From NCBI GenBank assembly GCA_030704615.1, contig CM060732.1:37925053-37989052 (forward strand): 64,000 bases of DNA. The letters are read 5' to 3'. The translations under genes were made by a program, and so were the position numbers. Numbering within the stretch: the stretch's first letter is position 1; every line of letters starts with the position of its first letter. The notes beneath the pieces were generated by a model that was not told the origin of the DNA, searched no databases, and saw only the letters and a program-made list of their open reading frames with translations. Of this stretch, positions 53,550 to 64,000 are shown piece by piece. The stretch is from Takakia lepidozioides. Taxonomy: Eukaryota; Streptophyta; Takakiopsida; Takakiales; Takakiaceae.

Positions 53550-53625
53550 CTCCTTGGTGGGCACAGGTTTGAACCCGCAACCTAGTGGATAATACACCAC
53601 AACCTTACCACCAAGCCATGCTCTA
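53550..53625 (-). mobile_element. tRNA-derived SINE head
   Basis: On minus, a box A-like sequence (TGGCTTGGTGG, within 53603-53618) and a box B-like sequence (GGGTTCAAACC, 53566-53576) lie at tRNA-like spacing, within about 73 bases that resemble tRNA-derived SINE starts. Acceptor-stem pairing is poor, so a functional tRNA is unlikely. The 3' body would extend to lower coordinates; its end was not identified. Confidence 0.55.
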
Positions 53626-55550
53626 TTCAATAAAACCTCTACTTTTTTGTTAATAAACTGTTTCTATTCAGCTAAACTTGTTGTCATTACTATATGACTA
53701 ACCCGGTCTCATTACTACACTAACGTAGTCTAGTATACTTGCACATTATCCCTTGCCTTTCACTCCCCCAAACAAACACACACAAACTACACAAGCACTT
53801 AACACGTCTCTAGTTTCTACACCCTGGAGGCTCCCGTTGCGAAGAGGAGACGGAGGCGCCGCATCTCGTCCTTATACTATACCACCCCAAGGCAACGAGC
53901 TGCTGCGGCGATGGGGAGGAAGAAGGACTATAGTGTGAATATGTGGTTATTTTTGCAGCTGTTCGATGGGCTACGTACTTAAGATTTTACAACATTTAAG
54001 TAGTTGGATGAATGGTAGTAATGGATGAATTATAACTCATTGGATGAAGACATCCGTCCGCCAAACATCCATGTGCCCTAGATCGGCGGGATTGATGAGT
54101 GACGACGTTCTTCATGCAAGCACACAAGCACGGGTATGGCGAGCTCCTGACACTTTGTATTCTGGAGCAGACATCAGCCTACATGCTTTAGTTTTTGGTT
54201 GCAATTTACTTTCATGTTCCTTAGTCAGTATCTGCGATGGCAGCTGAGTTAGTTTTCTGGATAGAGCTAGTTGATATGATCGACTATATGAGCTGCAGGT
54301 GTAGTAATTGCACATGCAAGTGGGGTTTGGGTTTTAAGGCAGTTTTTGGTGAGAAGGCGGATCTTCTTACTTTCGGCAGACGGTAGTGAGGTAGCGAAGG
54401 GAGGTGGTGATGGTGACGTGAAGGAGAGACTGGAGCTTCAAGCTCGAGACTCGGTATTTTTGGTGTAGAGGAAGAATTATGCTGATGAAGAAGTAAAAAT
54501 CAACTGTTTGGATCACTGCTTGGTTTTTGTGTATGGAATCGCATTTGCATGATGCATTAGTTCCTGCATTGTTGCCATGAGGGAAGTCTAATTGCAGCTC
54601 TGGTCAGTTTGAGCATGTATGTAGTGCATCACTCAAATCACCTAGTGGGGAGATTCCACATTGCATAGATGGAATATTAGGGTAGATCTGTAAAGTGACA
54701 GCATTGTTGTTTGTTTCCAGAAGATCAGTCGAACCCGCAGCTCGTGCGTAATTGACGAGTGCATTTGGATCTGACCCTTAGACTAGAGAGGTAAAAGATG
54801 AGAGGGAGTGAGAGAAAATGAGCTGATGCCAGGTAGTCTCGGGTAGTTCGATCAGGCTGTCTGACGGGGTGCCATGAATACAGGAGGGTGACGGCTCTTC
54901 ACGGGCAAGGCCCACCTTTCAAGGGGGAATCTGTGAAGGCTCTGCTGGGTGTTTGCAGCATGCGGGATCTCATGCAAGGCAGTTGTTAATCTATGACGAA
55001 TGTGTGTCCTACCTATGTCTTCTCTTTTGCTGCGGCATGGGTGGGACGAAATGGTACTATGGTGACTTGAAGTGAATGTCGTGGGTCCCGAAATGTTTTG
55101 CCCCTTTCTTTTGTATCAGAGCTGATGTCATTCTCTGGCTCTGTTGATTTCCGTGGTGACAGATTGCTTTGTGCATGTGTGAATATATAGCCTGGATCGT
55201 GTTGATTTAACCTACTTGTAGTTACGAAGCAACTTGCAGGCTGTTGGGTCTTTGCTGTGAACAAGAAACTCTACATGTTGGGTCTTCAAGGAATCCAGGT
55301 TCAGAAGGGAATACCGGTAAACAAGGGAAAGTCCGAATAGTTCGCATCTGAGAATCTTCCACGGGCCAGGCTTTCCACAACAAGCCCTTAGACAGCGGCA
55401 AGTGCAACTCCAGAAAGACGGAGGCATTAAAATTGTTGAATGAATAGCTGGACGTGAAGAAGTAATCGGCTAAGCAAACAACGGACATCCTGAGAAGACC
55501 GGTAGCGGCTGTAGTGGTGCATGAGGGAGAAACGCTAACTGGAGGAGAGA
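53626..55550. other. Interval without confident gene
   Basis: Open frames of up to 93 codons lie on both strands (for example 55470-55751, minus), with no motif. The right part may be the leader of the gypsy relic that follows. No LTR pair was found. Confidence 0.4.
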
Positions 55551-57340
55551 TTGTTCAAGCAAAAACTGGCATTCACAAGGAGCCTTTACGAAACACAGGA
55601 GGCACTGGGAATCACAGGTGAAGGGGGTATTGTGAGCAAAGATAAGCTCGAAACAAGCACCATGCAAAATACCGTCAGCCCCGCTGGGGTGGGTGTCCCT
55701 TCTTCTGGCTCTCGATCCGAAGATGTGGTGGTATGGTTTGAAAGATTGCAAGGGGCCATGGTTTAGGCGAAGATAAGTAAAGATAAGCTGTCCAAGGTGG
55801 CGAGACTAAATTTGTTTGGGAGGGCTGATGCCTGGTATAGAATGCAACAGCCACGCCCATCAAACTGGAATGAGTTACAGATCGGGCTTTTGAAGAAGTT
55901 CGGCTGCACGAATGAGGAGAAGCTTGCTGCTGCTACATCAAACCCTCACGAGGAGATGGCACGGAGGCAGCCGTTGAAAGGTTCAAAAGAAGGAAAGCAA
56001 AATGATCTTGGTGGAAGGATGAAGTTATCAAATCCCAACAGGGACAAAGGCGAGCTGGCTGGCTCACTAAATCAGGTATGGAAGCCGGGAATCATGGCAT
56101 CTAAGGAAGCCTACACTGATGGGCAGCCAGCAGCAGCTGTAGTAAAGCTGCTTCAGGAGGAAGAAAGAAGCCATGACGCTCCGTTGGCAATCAGCAATCT
56201 GCTTTCCACTTTGCAGTTAGGGCAGTACCTGCTATGGTTGGTGAAGCAGCTCGTTTTGATGAGGTGTTTTGTGATGATGAAGATCACATGTTGGCCTGCA
56301 TAACTGCTACATTGAAAGAGCAAGACGCCAATGAATTGAGAATTCTTTGTGAAGATAATTCACTGACAGCACGCCCTGTAGCTGAGAGGGGACATTATAG
56401 CAAGGGAGAGACACAACACTTTAACAGTGGCGATGAGAGATGTGAGGCTCTCTCCAACTCTGGGAAAGGTGGAGATTTGGAGGATGGGGGGACGATGCCA
56501 GCCCACCAGTTGACTGGTGGCCCTCCACAAACCTTGTATCAGCAAAAGGAAGTGGCTTTGGGTGCAAAAGAGGATCATGTTAGTCTGCGTGAAGCGGCCC
56601 CTGAAACTGATGTGCAACGGTGCAATGCCACTCATGGTCTGAAGAAAAGGTGGATGCAAGAGTTCGAGGTGGCAGCCATGAACTCTGACAAGGAGAAGAT
56701 GGAGCTAAGGCAGCAGCTGATGGCGATGGTTAATTATGAGTGCGAATTGCTTGCCAACCATGGGCGCAGCACGACCCCACAACTGAGGGAATTAGAGACT
56801 CACCTGGGCAGCCCTCAAGGGATCAATGCAGCCATCACAGAAAGGGGCGATGCCCCAGAACCAGTAAGTACGCACCACCAAACCTGGAAGCTGTCTCTAG
56901 AGTTTCAATGCTGCAATGCGGTGCTGAGCAAGTCAAAGAACAGGAAGGGACGATCAGACATGTCAAAGCCAGGGAAGAGGCCGTCCGGAAGCCAGCTGAA
57001 TGGCAAAAACATGAAACGGAGATGTCACAATCTACACACTCCCAAGGGAGCTGGGAAGCATGTAAAGAATTGCAGGAAGAGAAGAAGAAGTTGGGAACGA
57101 TCAACTTACTGAACAGCCTCCACACACAAACGGGGACCACAAGCCAGTCAAGAAAAGGGAAGGGTGCCAGTGGAATACAAAGCAAGCTGAAGGGTGTTTC
57201 CAGGCTGTGGAAGCGGTTGAGTGGAAGAAAGGCCAAGGATAGAAATGTCTCTGGCCATCAAGAGGGGGGAATGGATATCGATACCAGTACAGGCACTTGT
57301 GAGCATGAATGCCTGGAGAATTCCAGAGATGGATCTGCAA
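55551..57340 (+). pseudogene. Ty3/gypsy gag-like region
   Basis: KVARLNLFGRADAWYRMQQP, then NWNELQIGLLKKFG (55790-55905), is the capsid-like block of plant gypsy gag (L-x-G-x-A-x-x-W-x-x and W-x-x-F-x-x-x-L-x-x-x-F). The following frames (56234-57112) carry a retroelement-like LRILCEDNSL and a long charged, coiled-coil-like part (SDKEKMELRQQLMAMV). Frames change several times. No zinc knuckle or protease motif was seen. Confidence 0.6.
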
Positions 57341-57349
57341 CGGAGTAAG

Positions 57350-57904
57350 GGAGCCTTGTTTTGCCAAGAAGCTCAAGGTCATGAGCCAGTATTGGTGGCT
57401 ATGAGTGAGGCCTTATCGGATATACAGCCAATATGCCAACCCGGTGAAGGCGAGTGTTATGCCGTGGTCTGGAGGGCTGCACACATGCAGAAAGGCCCAT
57501 ATGCTGCAAGCAACGTGCAAATCGGAACCAACAGTACAATGATGTATAGGGACAAGGAGAGAAAGAACTCCAAGGGTTTCTTTCTTCTTGAGATAGTGAT
57601 CTCTCTAGGGTATGCACATGCTAGATTGTATTGTTGTGGGCAGGAAGGTAAGAGGCTGGAGTCTCAAGTTTCCAGAGAGGTGTGGTATGAATTAGACCCA
57701 TGCAGTCTTGCTTTTAAGAGAGAAGAGTATCAGACGAGCGTGTGGGCGTTTGGGTACTTTAGGGAACAACTGGAGGGGCAACATTTCTATGTACTAACTG
57801 ATCTAGACCCATACAGGTGGCTCTGGTCAGGGCACCATAAGGGCAAGAACGTGCTGGAGGATTTTGTATTTGAATTTGTAGAAACCAGAGAGAGAGGCAC
57901 CTAG
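57350..57904 (+). pseudogene. Gypsy RNase H-like region
   Basis: LVAMSEALSDIQPICQPGEG, then EYQTSVWAFGYFREQLEGQH and FYVLTDLDPYRWLWSG, correspond to the RNase H part of gypsy polymerases (E-x-x-A-x-V-W-A-x-x-x-F-R-x-x-L and T-D-H-x-x-L-x-W-L). The reverse-transcriptase core with its Y-x-D-D motif is not found upstream, so it has been deleted. Confidence 0.6.
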
Positions 57905-58765
57905 AGGAAGGTGTCACTGTCAAGGGAGGCGTGAAAAAAACGGGCACCCTTGGGAGCACAGCCCAAAATGAGATGAAAAGAGTGAGTTTGGATGGCAATG
58001 AAGTGTTGCAAAGTGTCATTATAGCGAGTGAATGTGAGAAAGCTGAGTGTGAAGATTATCTGGCAGGAAATCTGAAGTGCAGGAAGGTGAAAGCTGCACC
58101 ACATGAAGGGCAAGTAGCAGTGATTGGTGAGGCAAAGGAATCTGTCGCACCATGAGCAGCCAAGGGTAACTGCACTTGTCACTTGCAGGAGCTATAGCAA
58201 CGGCCTACCTTTTGGCCACACGGTGGATGAAAGGCAGCCTGCACTGGATAGGGAAGAGGCAAGAATGCGTGATGAAGTAAGGGCGGCTGTTGAGCCTAAC
58301 CATCATGACGGGTGGCAAGTGGTGTCTGCACAATCCACCAGGGAAGTGAGGGGCAGTGCCATACCCACGATTAACATGATGACTATAGGGCAGAAAGAAA
58401 CACAGACGGACAAGGGGTGTGACAAGCCACCAGCTGCTGGTAGAATGATCAAGACTCTGCCAACAGTGGTAGGCCCGCCTGATGGAAGCCATAACCTGGC
58501 CGAACAATTTGATGTGGAGAAACTGAATGATGAGGAGGGTGTGTGGAGCATGATGCCCCTCCTGCACGGTGTAATTCAGAATGTGGAGGGTGGCCAGAGT
58601 ATACAAGGGAATACAGCTCAGGCTAATACACGGGAGATGGACATGCAGCCTGTTGTAGCTATGGAGGGCTTTCTGTTGTCAGCATAGGCTCCAGGTGACA
58701 ACAGTCTTGGGAAAGGCAAATCTGAGCTAGGGCATTGTGCCACTGACATTGGCTCCAATGAAAAC
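57905..58765 (+). other. Gypsy relic, unassigned internal part
   Basis: An open frame at 58124-58687 (187 codons) without recognised domain, in element context between RNase H and integrase. Could be the remains of an extra ORF or a captured segment. Confidence 0.4.
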
Positions 58766-60534
58766 ATGACTGTTCGAGAGAGACCTGTGGAGGATGATTG
58801 GAACCAGCTGGAGTTGAGGCCATACCATGATTCAGTGGGTGGAAACCCGGAACTAGGGCATGAAGCACGGAGGAGACTGCAACTCTATAGATGCTGCAAC
58901 CAGGGCAAGGAACAGAATGCAAGCACCTGTTTCTTGTCACCCACAAGCCATGAGGCTGACTCTGAATCAGCGATAAGTGCAGTGTGCAGGAAGCAGAGTG
59001 AACAGAAGGAGAGATCATCACTTGATTGGGAGCCCAGTGCGTTACCCACAATTAATGTGGTTCAAACAAGAAAAGGGAAGCAGCGATTGGAGGAGCTGCA
59101 TGGTTTCGCCACACAAGGAGATGACACCAGCAAGTGTACAATGCCAGGAGTGGGTACCCCTCTCTCAGAAACTTCTAGCAGTGGCAGCAGCCATAAGGAT
59201 CAGGTAAGACAGCTAAGAGGAGAAGGCTGCAGCAGGGGCCTGTATTCTCAGGCAAGGTCTCCAGCCAGTATCATGGAAGACAAAGTCCACTGGCAACGCA
59301 ACCTAGAAGAAAGGCATCACACCAGGGCCAGGGATGATTGCGAATTCCAGTTGTCAAAAAGGAGTGTATGGACAACCCCCACCAAGAAAGAGCAGATGAA
59401 GTTGCTGTTGGAAGCTGAACACTTGGGAGGAGAAGACAGCCTGCATGGTGAGGAGGAGATGGAAACGCCGCCCATAGAGGAGACACAACCTGACATCCTA
59501 GATGACGTTGGATGCATGCACATTTTAACGTTTGGGGAGCCAAATGACTATCTAACCAAGGAGGAGAGGGCAAGAGCTGTGCGTAGGGCCAGGCAATACT
59601 CCTACGCAAAAGGGGAAGTCTTCTATGAGGGCAAGCTCGTACCACCAAAGGCAAACCGCCAAGCGATAATTCTGGATCTGCACACCATAATTGGGCATTT
59701 GGGAGTGCGAAAAACACAAGAGGAGATTTGCAGGAGATACTTCTGGCACAACCAAACCCAGCTGATCCGCAACATGCTGCTGAAGTGTCCAGAGTGTCAG
59801 AGTGCCAGTCACAAGGGCTTGGTACGTTCAGGTTCATCCAGACTTAATAGCATTCCCATTGTTGATCTGTTCTACCGAATAGCCATTGACACGGCAGACC
59901 CTTTTCCAGTCACCAAAAGAGGAAACAAATATGTATTGGTGGCCATTGACCACTATGCCGAGTGGGTGGAGGCATGCCCAGTGTCAGGACATTCTGCAGC
60001 TCTAACGGCCAGATTTTTGGAAGAAGAGATAATTAGCAGATATGGGTGTCATGAGGTAATTCTTTCTGGATCTGAGTGGGGAGGTGAGTTTGCCAAAGTA
60101 TGTGACAGATTTGGGATCAGACGAGAACACAGCGCACCGTATTGGCCACAATGCAATGGGATGGTCGAGAGGATCATCAAGACCTTGAAGCAAAGCATCA
60201 CAGCACTGGGAGTGCTTGGGGATGCCGAGTGGGACCAGAATTTATACAGGGCGCTCTTGGGCTACTGGATGTCAATACAATCTACCACACGATTTTCTCC
60301 TTTTCAGGTGTTGACAGGGCGAGTGCCAAGGCTGGGTGTGGATAATAGGTTATAAGATCTCACCCAAGTGGTGAATGCAGTGATTCGTCGGCAGCAATTG
60401 CTCGGCAGCTACAAGACAAAGTAAAGTTTTTGGCTGAACTAGATGCGCAGCTCAAGGCTAATGTTAAAATGGGACAAAGACAGCGGGCCAGGGACTATGA
60501 GAGGAGGCATAAGACGGCCATGAATATGCTGCAA
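58766..60534 (+). pseudogene. Gypsy integrase region, catalytic residue lost
   Basis: The first about 190 codons are unassigned. Then IIGHLGVRKTQEEICRRYFW with LLKCPECQSAS (HHCC zinc domain), LFYRIAIDTADPFP (first aspartate), EVILSGSEWGGEF (the second aspartate, normally L-S-D-x-G-x-E-F, is replaced) and PQCNGMVERIIKTLK (glutamate present), and YRALLGYWMSIQSTTRFSPF. A stop at 60353 precedes further coding-like sequence (FLAELDAQLKANVKMGQRQR; YERRHKTAMNMLQMG), cut at about 60535 by a run of G and the GC-rich repeats. The integrase is inactive. Confidence 0.85.
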
Positions 60535-61140
60535 ATGGGGGGGGGGGTTTGCGACTCCAGCCGCGCCTCCACGCCCCGCGCGGCGTCGATCGTGCGACGC
60601 CAACCCCGCGGAGCTTGTTTGCGACGTCAGGCCGTCGCAGCCAAACCCCGCGGGTCGCCACGTGACGTCGGGGCCAGGCGGCGACGCCTGGCCGTCGCAC
60701 GGACGGATGAAGGGCAGTAGGCAGCCCTTCCATGCGACGCCCAAGCGCCGCCTCCAGCGAAGGGTAGAAGACAGCCCTTTCTGGCGACGGCCGGTCGTCG
60801 CAAGCCGAAAAAAAAACAGCCCTTTCTTGCCCTTTTTTTCATCGCAGCCCTTTCTTGCAACGCCCGGCCGTCGCATGGTGGCATGAAAGGCAAAAGCCCC
60901 CTGCGACAGCCGGGCGTCGCAAATAGCCCGGCTGCCCTATTCTTTCAAAACAAAAAAAACATGTCACAGTTTATGACGGCTTGCCGTCGTCGTTTGAGAC
61001 CCCCGGCCTCATAAATTTATTCTTTCAAAACAAAAAAAACAGGTCACAGTTTGCGACGGCTTGCCGTCGCCGGTTGCGACCCCCGGCCTCATAAATCCAA
61101 AAAATCGTGTCGTAGTTTACGACGCGTGGGGGTCGCAGGC
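60535..61140. repeat. GC-rich repeats of GCGACG/CGTCGC words, possible CACTA subterminal region
   Basis: Starts with a run of G, then dozens of short direct and inverted copies of TTGCGAC, GACGGC, CCGTCGC and similar. Dense short inverted repeats of this kind are typical of the subterminal regions of plant CACTA elements, and a CACTA-like coding scrap lies just to the right on minus. No terminal CACTA sequence was seen at the left edge. It interrupts the gypsy integrase tail, so it arrived after the gypsy element. Confidence 0.55.
60940..61098. repeat. Two tandem 79-bp units inside the GC-rich repeat
   Basis: TTCTTTCAAAACAAAAAAAA..GGTCACAGTTT-like units begin near 60940 and 61019, each ending GACCCCCGGCCTCATAAAT. 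A shortened third follows. Confidence 0.9.
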
Positions 61141-61157
61141 AGCAACGGCAGGGCTTT

Positions 61158-61182
61158 CTAGGTTTAGGTTTAGGGTCTTTGG
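61158..61182. other. Telomere-like short repeat
   Basis: CTAGGTTTAGGTTTAGGGTC contains degenerate plant telomere (TTTAGGG) units. Plant telo-boxes occur in promoters and at repaired breaks. Too short to decide. Confidence 0.45.
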
Positions 61183-61464
61183 GGATTCCTAGTTTTTTTT
61201 TTTTTCATATGGTACTGGGGTAAGGTGTTTGTTTTTCTTTATGGTTTAGCTTGTTATTGTGGACCTTTTTGTAGATTGTGACATTCATCTGTATGTGTTG
61301 TTCCAACATATTCATTGTCTCTGCCTTCTTTTTTGAAAGACTACCAGCCACAGCCATATTTGATCAATCATATAAATAAACTATAATATGCATGTACATG
61401 TACAATCAATCGAAGAGATGGGTCCAGTTCGGTGCGAGAATGTTATGTAGCTTTGATTTTGTGT

Positions 61465-61947
61465 CTAATCAACTTGAACATCATCATCCGGAGCTTCTTC
61501 ATCCTCATCAAGCTGCAAATTTTCTTGGTCATCGGAGTCATCGTCATAAATGGTCCAGCCCTCAAAAAACACCTTCGAATCATCGTCCACCTTGTTGTCA
61601 ATGGCCGTGTCTTCGTCTCCTTCTCCAACATCCGTATCTTCTGGAGCTTCATCATATAGGGTCCATGATACATTGTCCGAGGCGTCATCATCCTCTTCTA
61701 CCCCCTCTACCCAAACTTCATCATCAGCATCATTATGACCAGTCTCTCCGTCCACCGCAATTGCCTCACCCAATGGAGATCCGAGACCATGATAGATACG
61801 TCTTCCTCTTGGCTGAGCATGCACAACCACCTTCCAATTTGTCGAGCGGCTTTTACTCACCCATCCCTTCGCTATCCGAGGTGGAAACTCCAAGATAGAA
61901 GAGTTGGATATCTCTAAGCACTCAGCCCGCTCAGAACAATCAGTCAT
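61465..61947 (-). pseudogene. CACTA transposase C-terminal tail (tentative)
   Basis: 160 codons. WVSKSRSTNWKVVVHAQPRG followed by RRIYHGLG and a very acidic tail (EGVEEDDDASD, VGEGDEDTA, DDDSDDQENLQLDEDEE). The end of DUF4216 in CACTA transposases is N/G-W-x-V-V with an acidic tail, as in the fragment at 3920-4410 (GWKVVLHKDPR, then SEGEDSLDTDSEP). Weak individually, but supported by the subterminal-type repeats to its left. It could be another acidic protein. Confidence 0.4.
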
Positions 61948-62450
61948 GACCTACAGCTAGTGAATCATGGTTGTGCTTCCTATTTGTATTCCTTCTTGCC
62001 TTCATGTTATCAATTTATCTTACCGTGTATACTGAAGCATCAGATTGCTCCAGTATCTACTAAGTTCCAATTAATCATGCATTTATTCCACAACTTCTCT
62101 CGTGTCTCTATACACAGTATGTTTGTATCGATTCAGTATCGGATTAAGATTAATCATGTATCATGCCTATGCCATGGTGTCTCTATTCTACCCTACTGTA
62201 TAATTTTACAGCTTGCATGAACTAAACCTCATTCAAGTCATCATCTCCTCTTCACTGTTTTCCGCTCTCCGTTACGTCTCTTCCTCCCCTGAACAAATCG
62301 TCTTCCTCAAGAAGTGGTCCATTCCTTTTGCCGTTCTGCCTAATCTACCCGCAAGCTGTTCTAACAACCTAACTAACTAACCATCACCCCTGAAGTAATA
62401 CGTTCCCTCTGCAGATGTCGTTCCCTGTCAATGATAACTGTTCCTCATGT
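61948..62450. other. AT-rich interval, probably LTR or leader of the last element
   Basis: No coding motif. Lies beyond the presumed LTR start (62737, reading minus) and may be inside the LTR. Confidence 0.35.
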
Positions 62451-62454
62451 ACTG

Positions 62455-62625
62455 TGACACGCTGTGTCAAGCTGTACCGAGCTGTGACTGGCTGTGTAAA
62501 GCTGTGTCGGGCTGTGACTGGTTATGCAAAGCTGTGTCGGGTTGTGTGAAGCTGTGTCGGGCTGTGACTGGCTATGCGAAGCTGTGTCGGGCTGTGTAAA
62601 GCTATGTCGGGCTGTGTAACCCCCC
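62455..62625. repeat. Minisatellite of GCTGTGTCGG / GCTGTGTAAA type
   Basis: Alternating ten-base words GCTGTGTCGG, GCTGTGACTG, GCTGTGTAAA and GTTATGCAAA form higher-order units of about 30-42 bp, repeated four to five times. Confidence 0.9.
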
Positions 62626-62736
62626 TAAAGCCTGCTTCTGCCACCCCTAAGGCTCATGTTGGTCTCAGTCTGCGCAAAAATTAAGGGTACCCCACAGAAC
62701 CCGTAAAAGCATCTAAGTCCCAAGCAGCCCTCTAAC

Positions 62737-63999
62737 ATTACCCCTCCCCCTCTCAAAAAGCCGTGTCCTCACGGTTTACTGTTTGGGATCAGCAAACCTT
62801 TGTGAGCGAGCACCCTTTTGTCGAAGAGAGTCTCGTGAAGGACTCCGTGTGCGAGCCCGAGTCCTGTCACTGGCTGATGGAAATGATTGAGCACTACCTG
62901 GAAATGTCTGACCCTCCTTTGGCTGATAACGAGGTAACCTCTTAGGCATAGGAGATCACCGTCGTTTCTTCTCTGCCATCTGAAGTGCATAGTCCTATGC
63001 CATGTCAAAAGAGTCCTCTGAAGAAACAGTAGTATCAGAATCCTCGTCCCCCCTTAGGTGTTTTAACGGCCGAACTTTAAGTGGAATCCTGCGTGGCATA
63101 CAATGTAGGCCCACTATGTCTGGAAGTTTAAACTGTACAACGTGTTGTAAGCGCTTGCAAGCAAAATTAATGAACGCCCTGAACTCTTTATCCGTATAGG
63201 TGAGAGGTGTGCCAATGACTTTGGAACAGTGTAAGTATTTCTAGGCTTCATGTCCCTTAAAGAAAATATCCTCAGGGCCGAATTTCTGTGTTGCCAAATT
63301 GTTCCAAGCCAAATTAAACCATGAACGAAGTTGGGAATCCTTCTGCATCATAACTTTTGCATCATACAGGTACATATGAGGTGGCACTGAAGGTAAGACC
63401 CAATGATCCCCATTGGAATAACTCAGAAATCGTGATTGCATCTTCTGCTGTTCAATGTGATAACGTGCCATAAAACAAGCAGCATAGTATAATCCACAGC
63501 CCATGACAATACTAGATACCTCCTTGGTCTTGGTATAGATGTACCCATGTACAACCTGGAAGGCAATTAATTCCTTCAGCATGGTACCTGCCTCAGACCA
63601 GTACCTTGCAAAGTGATGATCATTAATGGGTCGATTGTTCGGAAGAACCTTAGTCCGAGTTGCCACTGGCAACCAAATGCGCATGATCTGATAGTAATGT
63701 GTCAACGACTGCATAGGACTAAATTCTTTCCAAGCCAAATCCAGCACAATGGGAATTTGGTTGAAGGGCATAATCATAGCCCGACTGTACTCCCGTGCAG
63801 CAGGAGTCCTAGGTGGGTTAAAAGCAACATCCCCCCATACCTCAGGCTGTGGTTTTGCTGTAGTAGCAACAGGGTCAGCTACCTGCACAAGCACCTGCTG
63901 TGGTATTGGTACCATTGGCCCTTCTACCACTGGCATCTTCTGTACCCCGTGCGAAGAAGACTGAAAAATTAGAGTCATAGCATGTAAATAAGTAGCCAT
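62737..63999 (-). mobile_element. 3' end of an LTR retrotransposon (minus), cut by the window edge
   Basis: On minus, a purine-rich tract TTTTTGAGAGGGGGAGGGG (62741-62758) is followed, after three bases, by TGTTAGAGGGCTGC. This is the arrangement of a polypurine tract and the start of a 3' LTR. The coding frames upstream end shortly before it. Family unknown. Confidence 0.5.
63241..63999 (-). CDS. Retroelement ORF of unknown family, partial at window edge
   Basis: Open over 252 codons and possibly longer beyond the window. Segments: WLPVATRTKVLPNNRPINDH, GYIYTKTKEVSSIVMGCGLY and LPSVPPHMYLYDAKVMMQKD. After the TAG at 63241 the same frame stays coding-like (KYLHCSKVIGTPLTYTDKEF, HVVQFKLPDIVGLHCMPRRI), then another TAG near 62999 and an Arg/Ser-rich tail. 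Both amber codons fit CAG-to-TAG mutation. No polymerase or gag motif was recognised. It is the 3'-most ORF of the element. Confidence 0.5.
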   Translation of the reverse strand: MATYLHAMTLIFQSSSHGVQKMPVVEGPMVPIPQQVLVQVADPVATTAKPQPEVWGDVAFNPPRTPAAREYSRAMIMPFNQIPIVLDLAWKEFSPMQSLTHYYQIMRIWLPVATRTKVLPNNRPINDHHFARYWSEAGTMLKELIAFQVVHGYIYTKTKEVSSIVMGCGLYYAACFMARYHIEQQKMQSRFLSYSNGDHWVLPSVPPHMYLYDAKVMMQKDSQLRSWFNLAWNNLATQKFGPEDIFFKGHEA

Positions 64000-64000
64000 C

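Noticed and set aside
60439-60893. Several arginine/proline-rich frames in the GC-rich block
   Set aside because: Compositional by-products of GCGACG words; they start in the gypsy tail and cross the insertion border.
61392-61898. Plus 168-codon histidine/proline-rich frame
   Set aside because: Shadow of the acidic minus-strand frame 61465-61947.

Overview
The window is nuclear DNA from a land plant: a repeat-rich, low-gene-density region with spliced genes. The evidence is plant-only content: a spliced core beta-1,2-xylosyltransferase, fragments of a cellulose-synthase-interacting armadillo protein, an auxin response factor and a leucine-rich-repeat receptor kinase, plus PLS/DYW-type pentatricopeptide repeat (PPR) modules. 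The style of the PPR modules suggests a seed-free lineage (fern, lycophyte or bryophyte), but that is a weak inference. Bacterial features such as operons, Shine-Dalgarno sites or CRISPR are not present.

Only one gene looks complete: the xylosyltransferase on + (three exons, 14308-17178). Almost everything else is transposable-element (TE) sequence or gene debris.

Layout. 0.3-3.9 kb: copy A of a modular element carrying host-gene fragments. 3.9-8 kb: a CACTA transposase scrap, tandem segments with an OSB-like motif, and tandem pieces of a ribosomal protein eL27 pseudogene. 8.6-13.3 kb: two convergent partial genes of an uncharacterised family; one ends in a beta-class DNA-methyltransferase-like domain. 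14.3-17.2 kb: xylosyltransferase. 18.3-20.4 kb: remnant of a spliced gene with AP2-like pieces. 21.0-30.6 kb: an unclassified repeat family, one copy with ten 100-bp units, and a foldback interrupted by a Ty1/copia element with a 5-bp target duplication. 32.3-38.9 kb: copies B and C of the modular element in tandem. 40.2-41.0 kb: a third locus of the methyltransferase-like family. 41.0-43.1 kb (+) and 44.8-48.9 kb (-): PPR modules in opposite orientation around an aspartic protease pseudogene; the minus arm is fused in frame to a cytochrome P450 remnant. 49.7-52.3 kb: a rearranged Helitron with an apparently intact Ulp1-like protease. 53.6 kb: a tRNA-derived SINE head. 55.5-60.5 kb: a Ty3/gypsy relic with a damaged integrase. 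60.5-62 kb: GC-rich repeats next to a CACTA C-terminal scrap. 62.4-64 kb: the 3' end of another LTR element.

The two most interesting systems are (i) the modular element, whose three copies share a 5' block with consecutive hairpins and a 3' block with an unknown ORF while the middle carries different host-gene fragments, and (ii) the spliced methyltransferase-like family present at three places. Stops that fit CGA-to-TGA change recur in PPR, P450, CACTA and methyltransferase-like sequences, as expected of methylated, silenced DNA. All assignments come from reading translations and motifs by eye; no database search was run.
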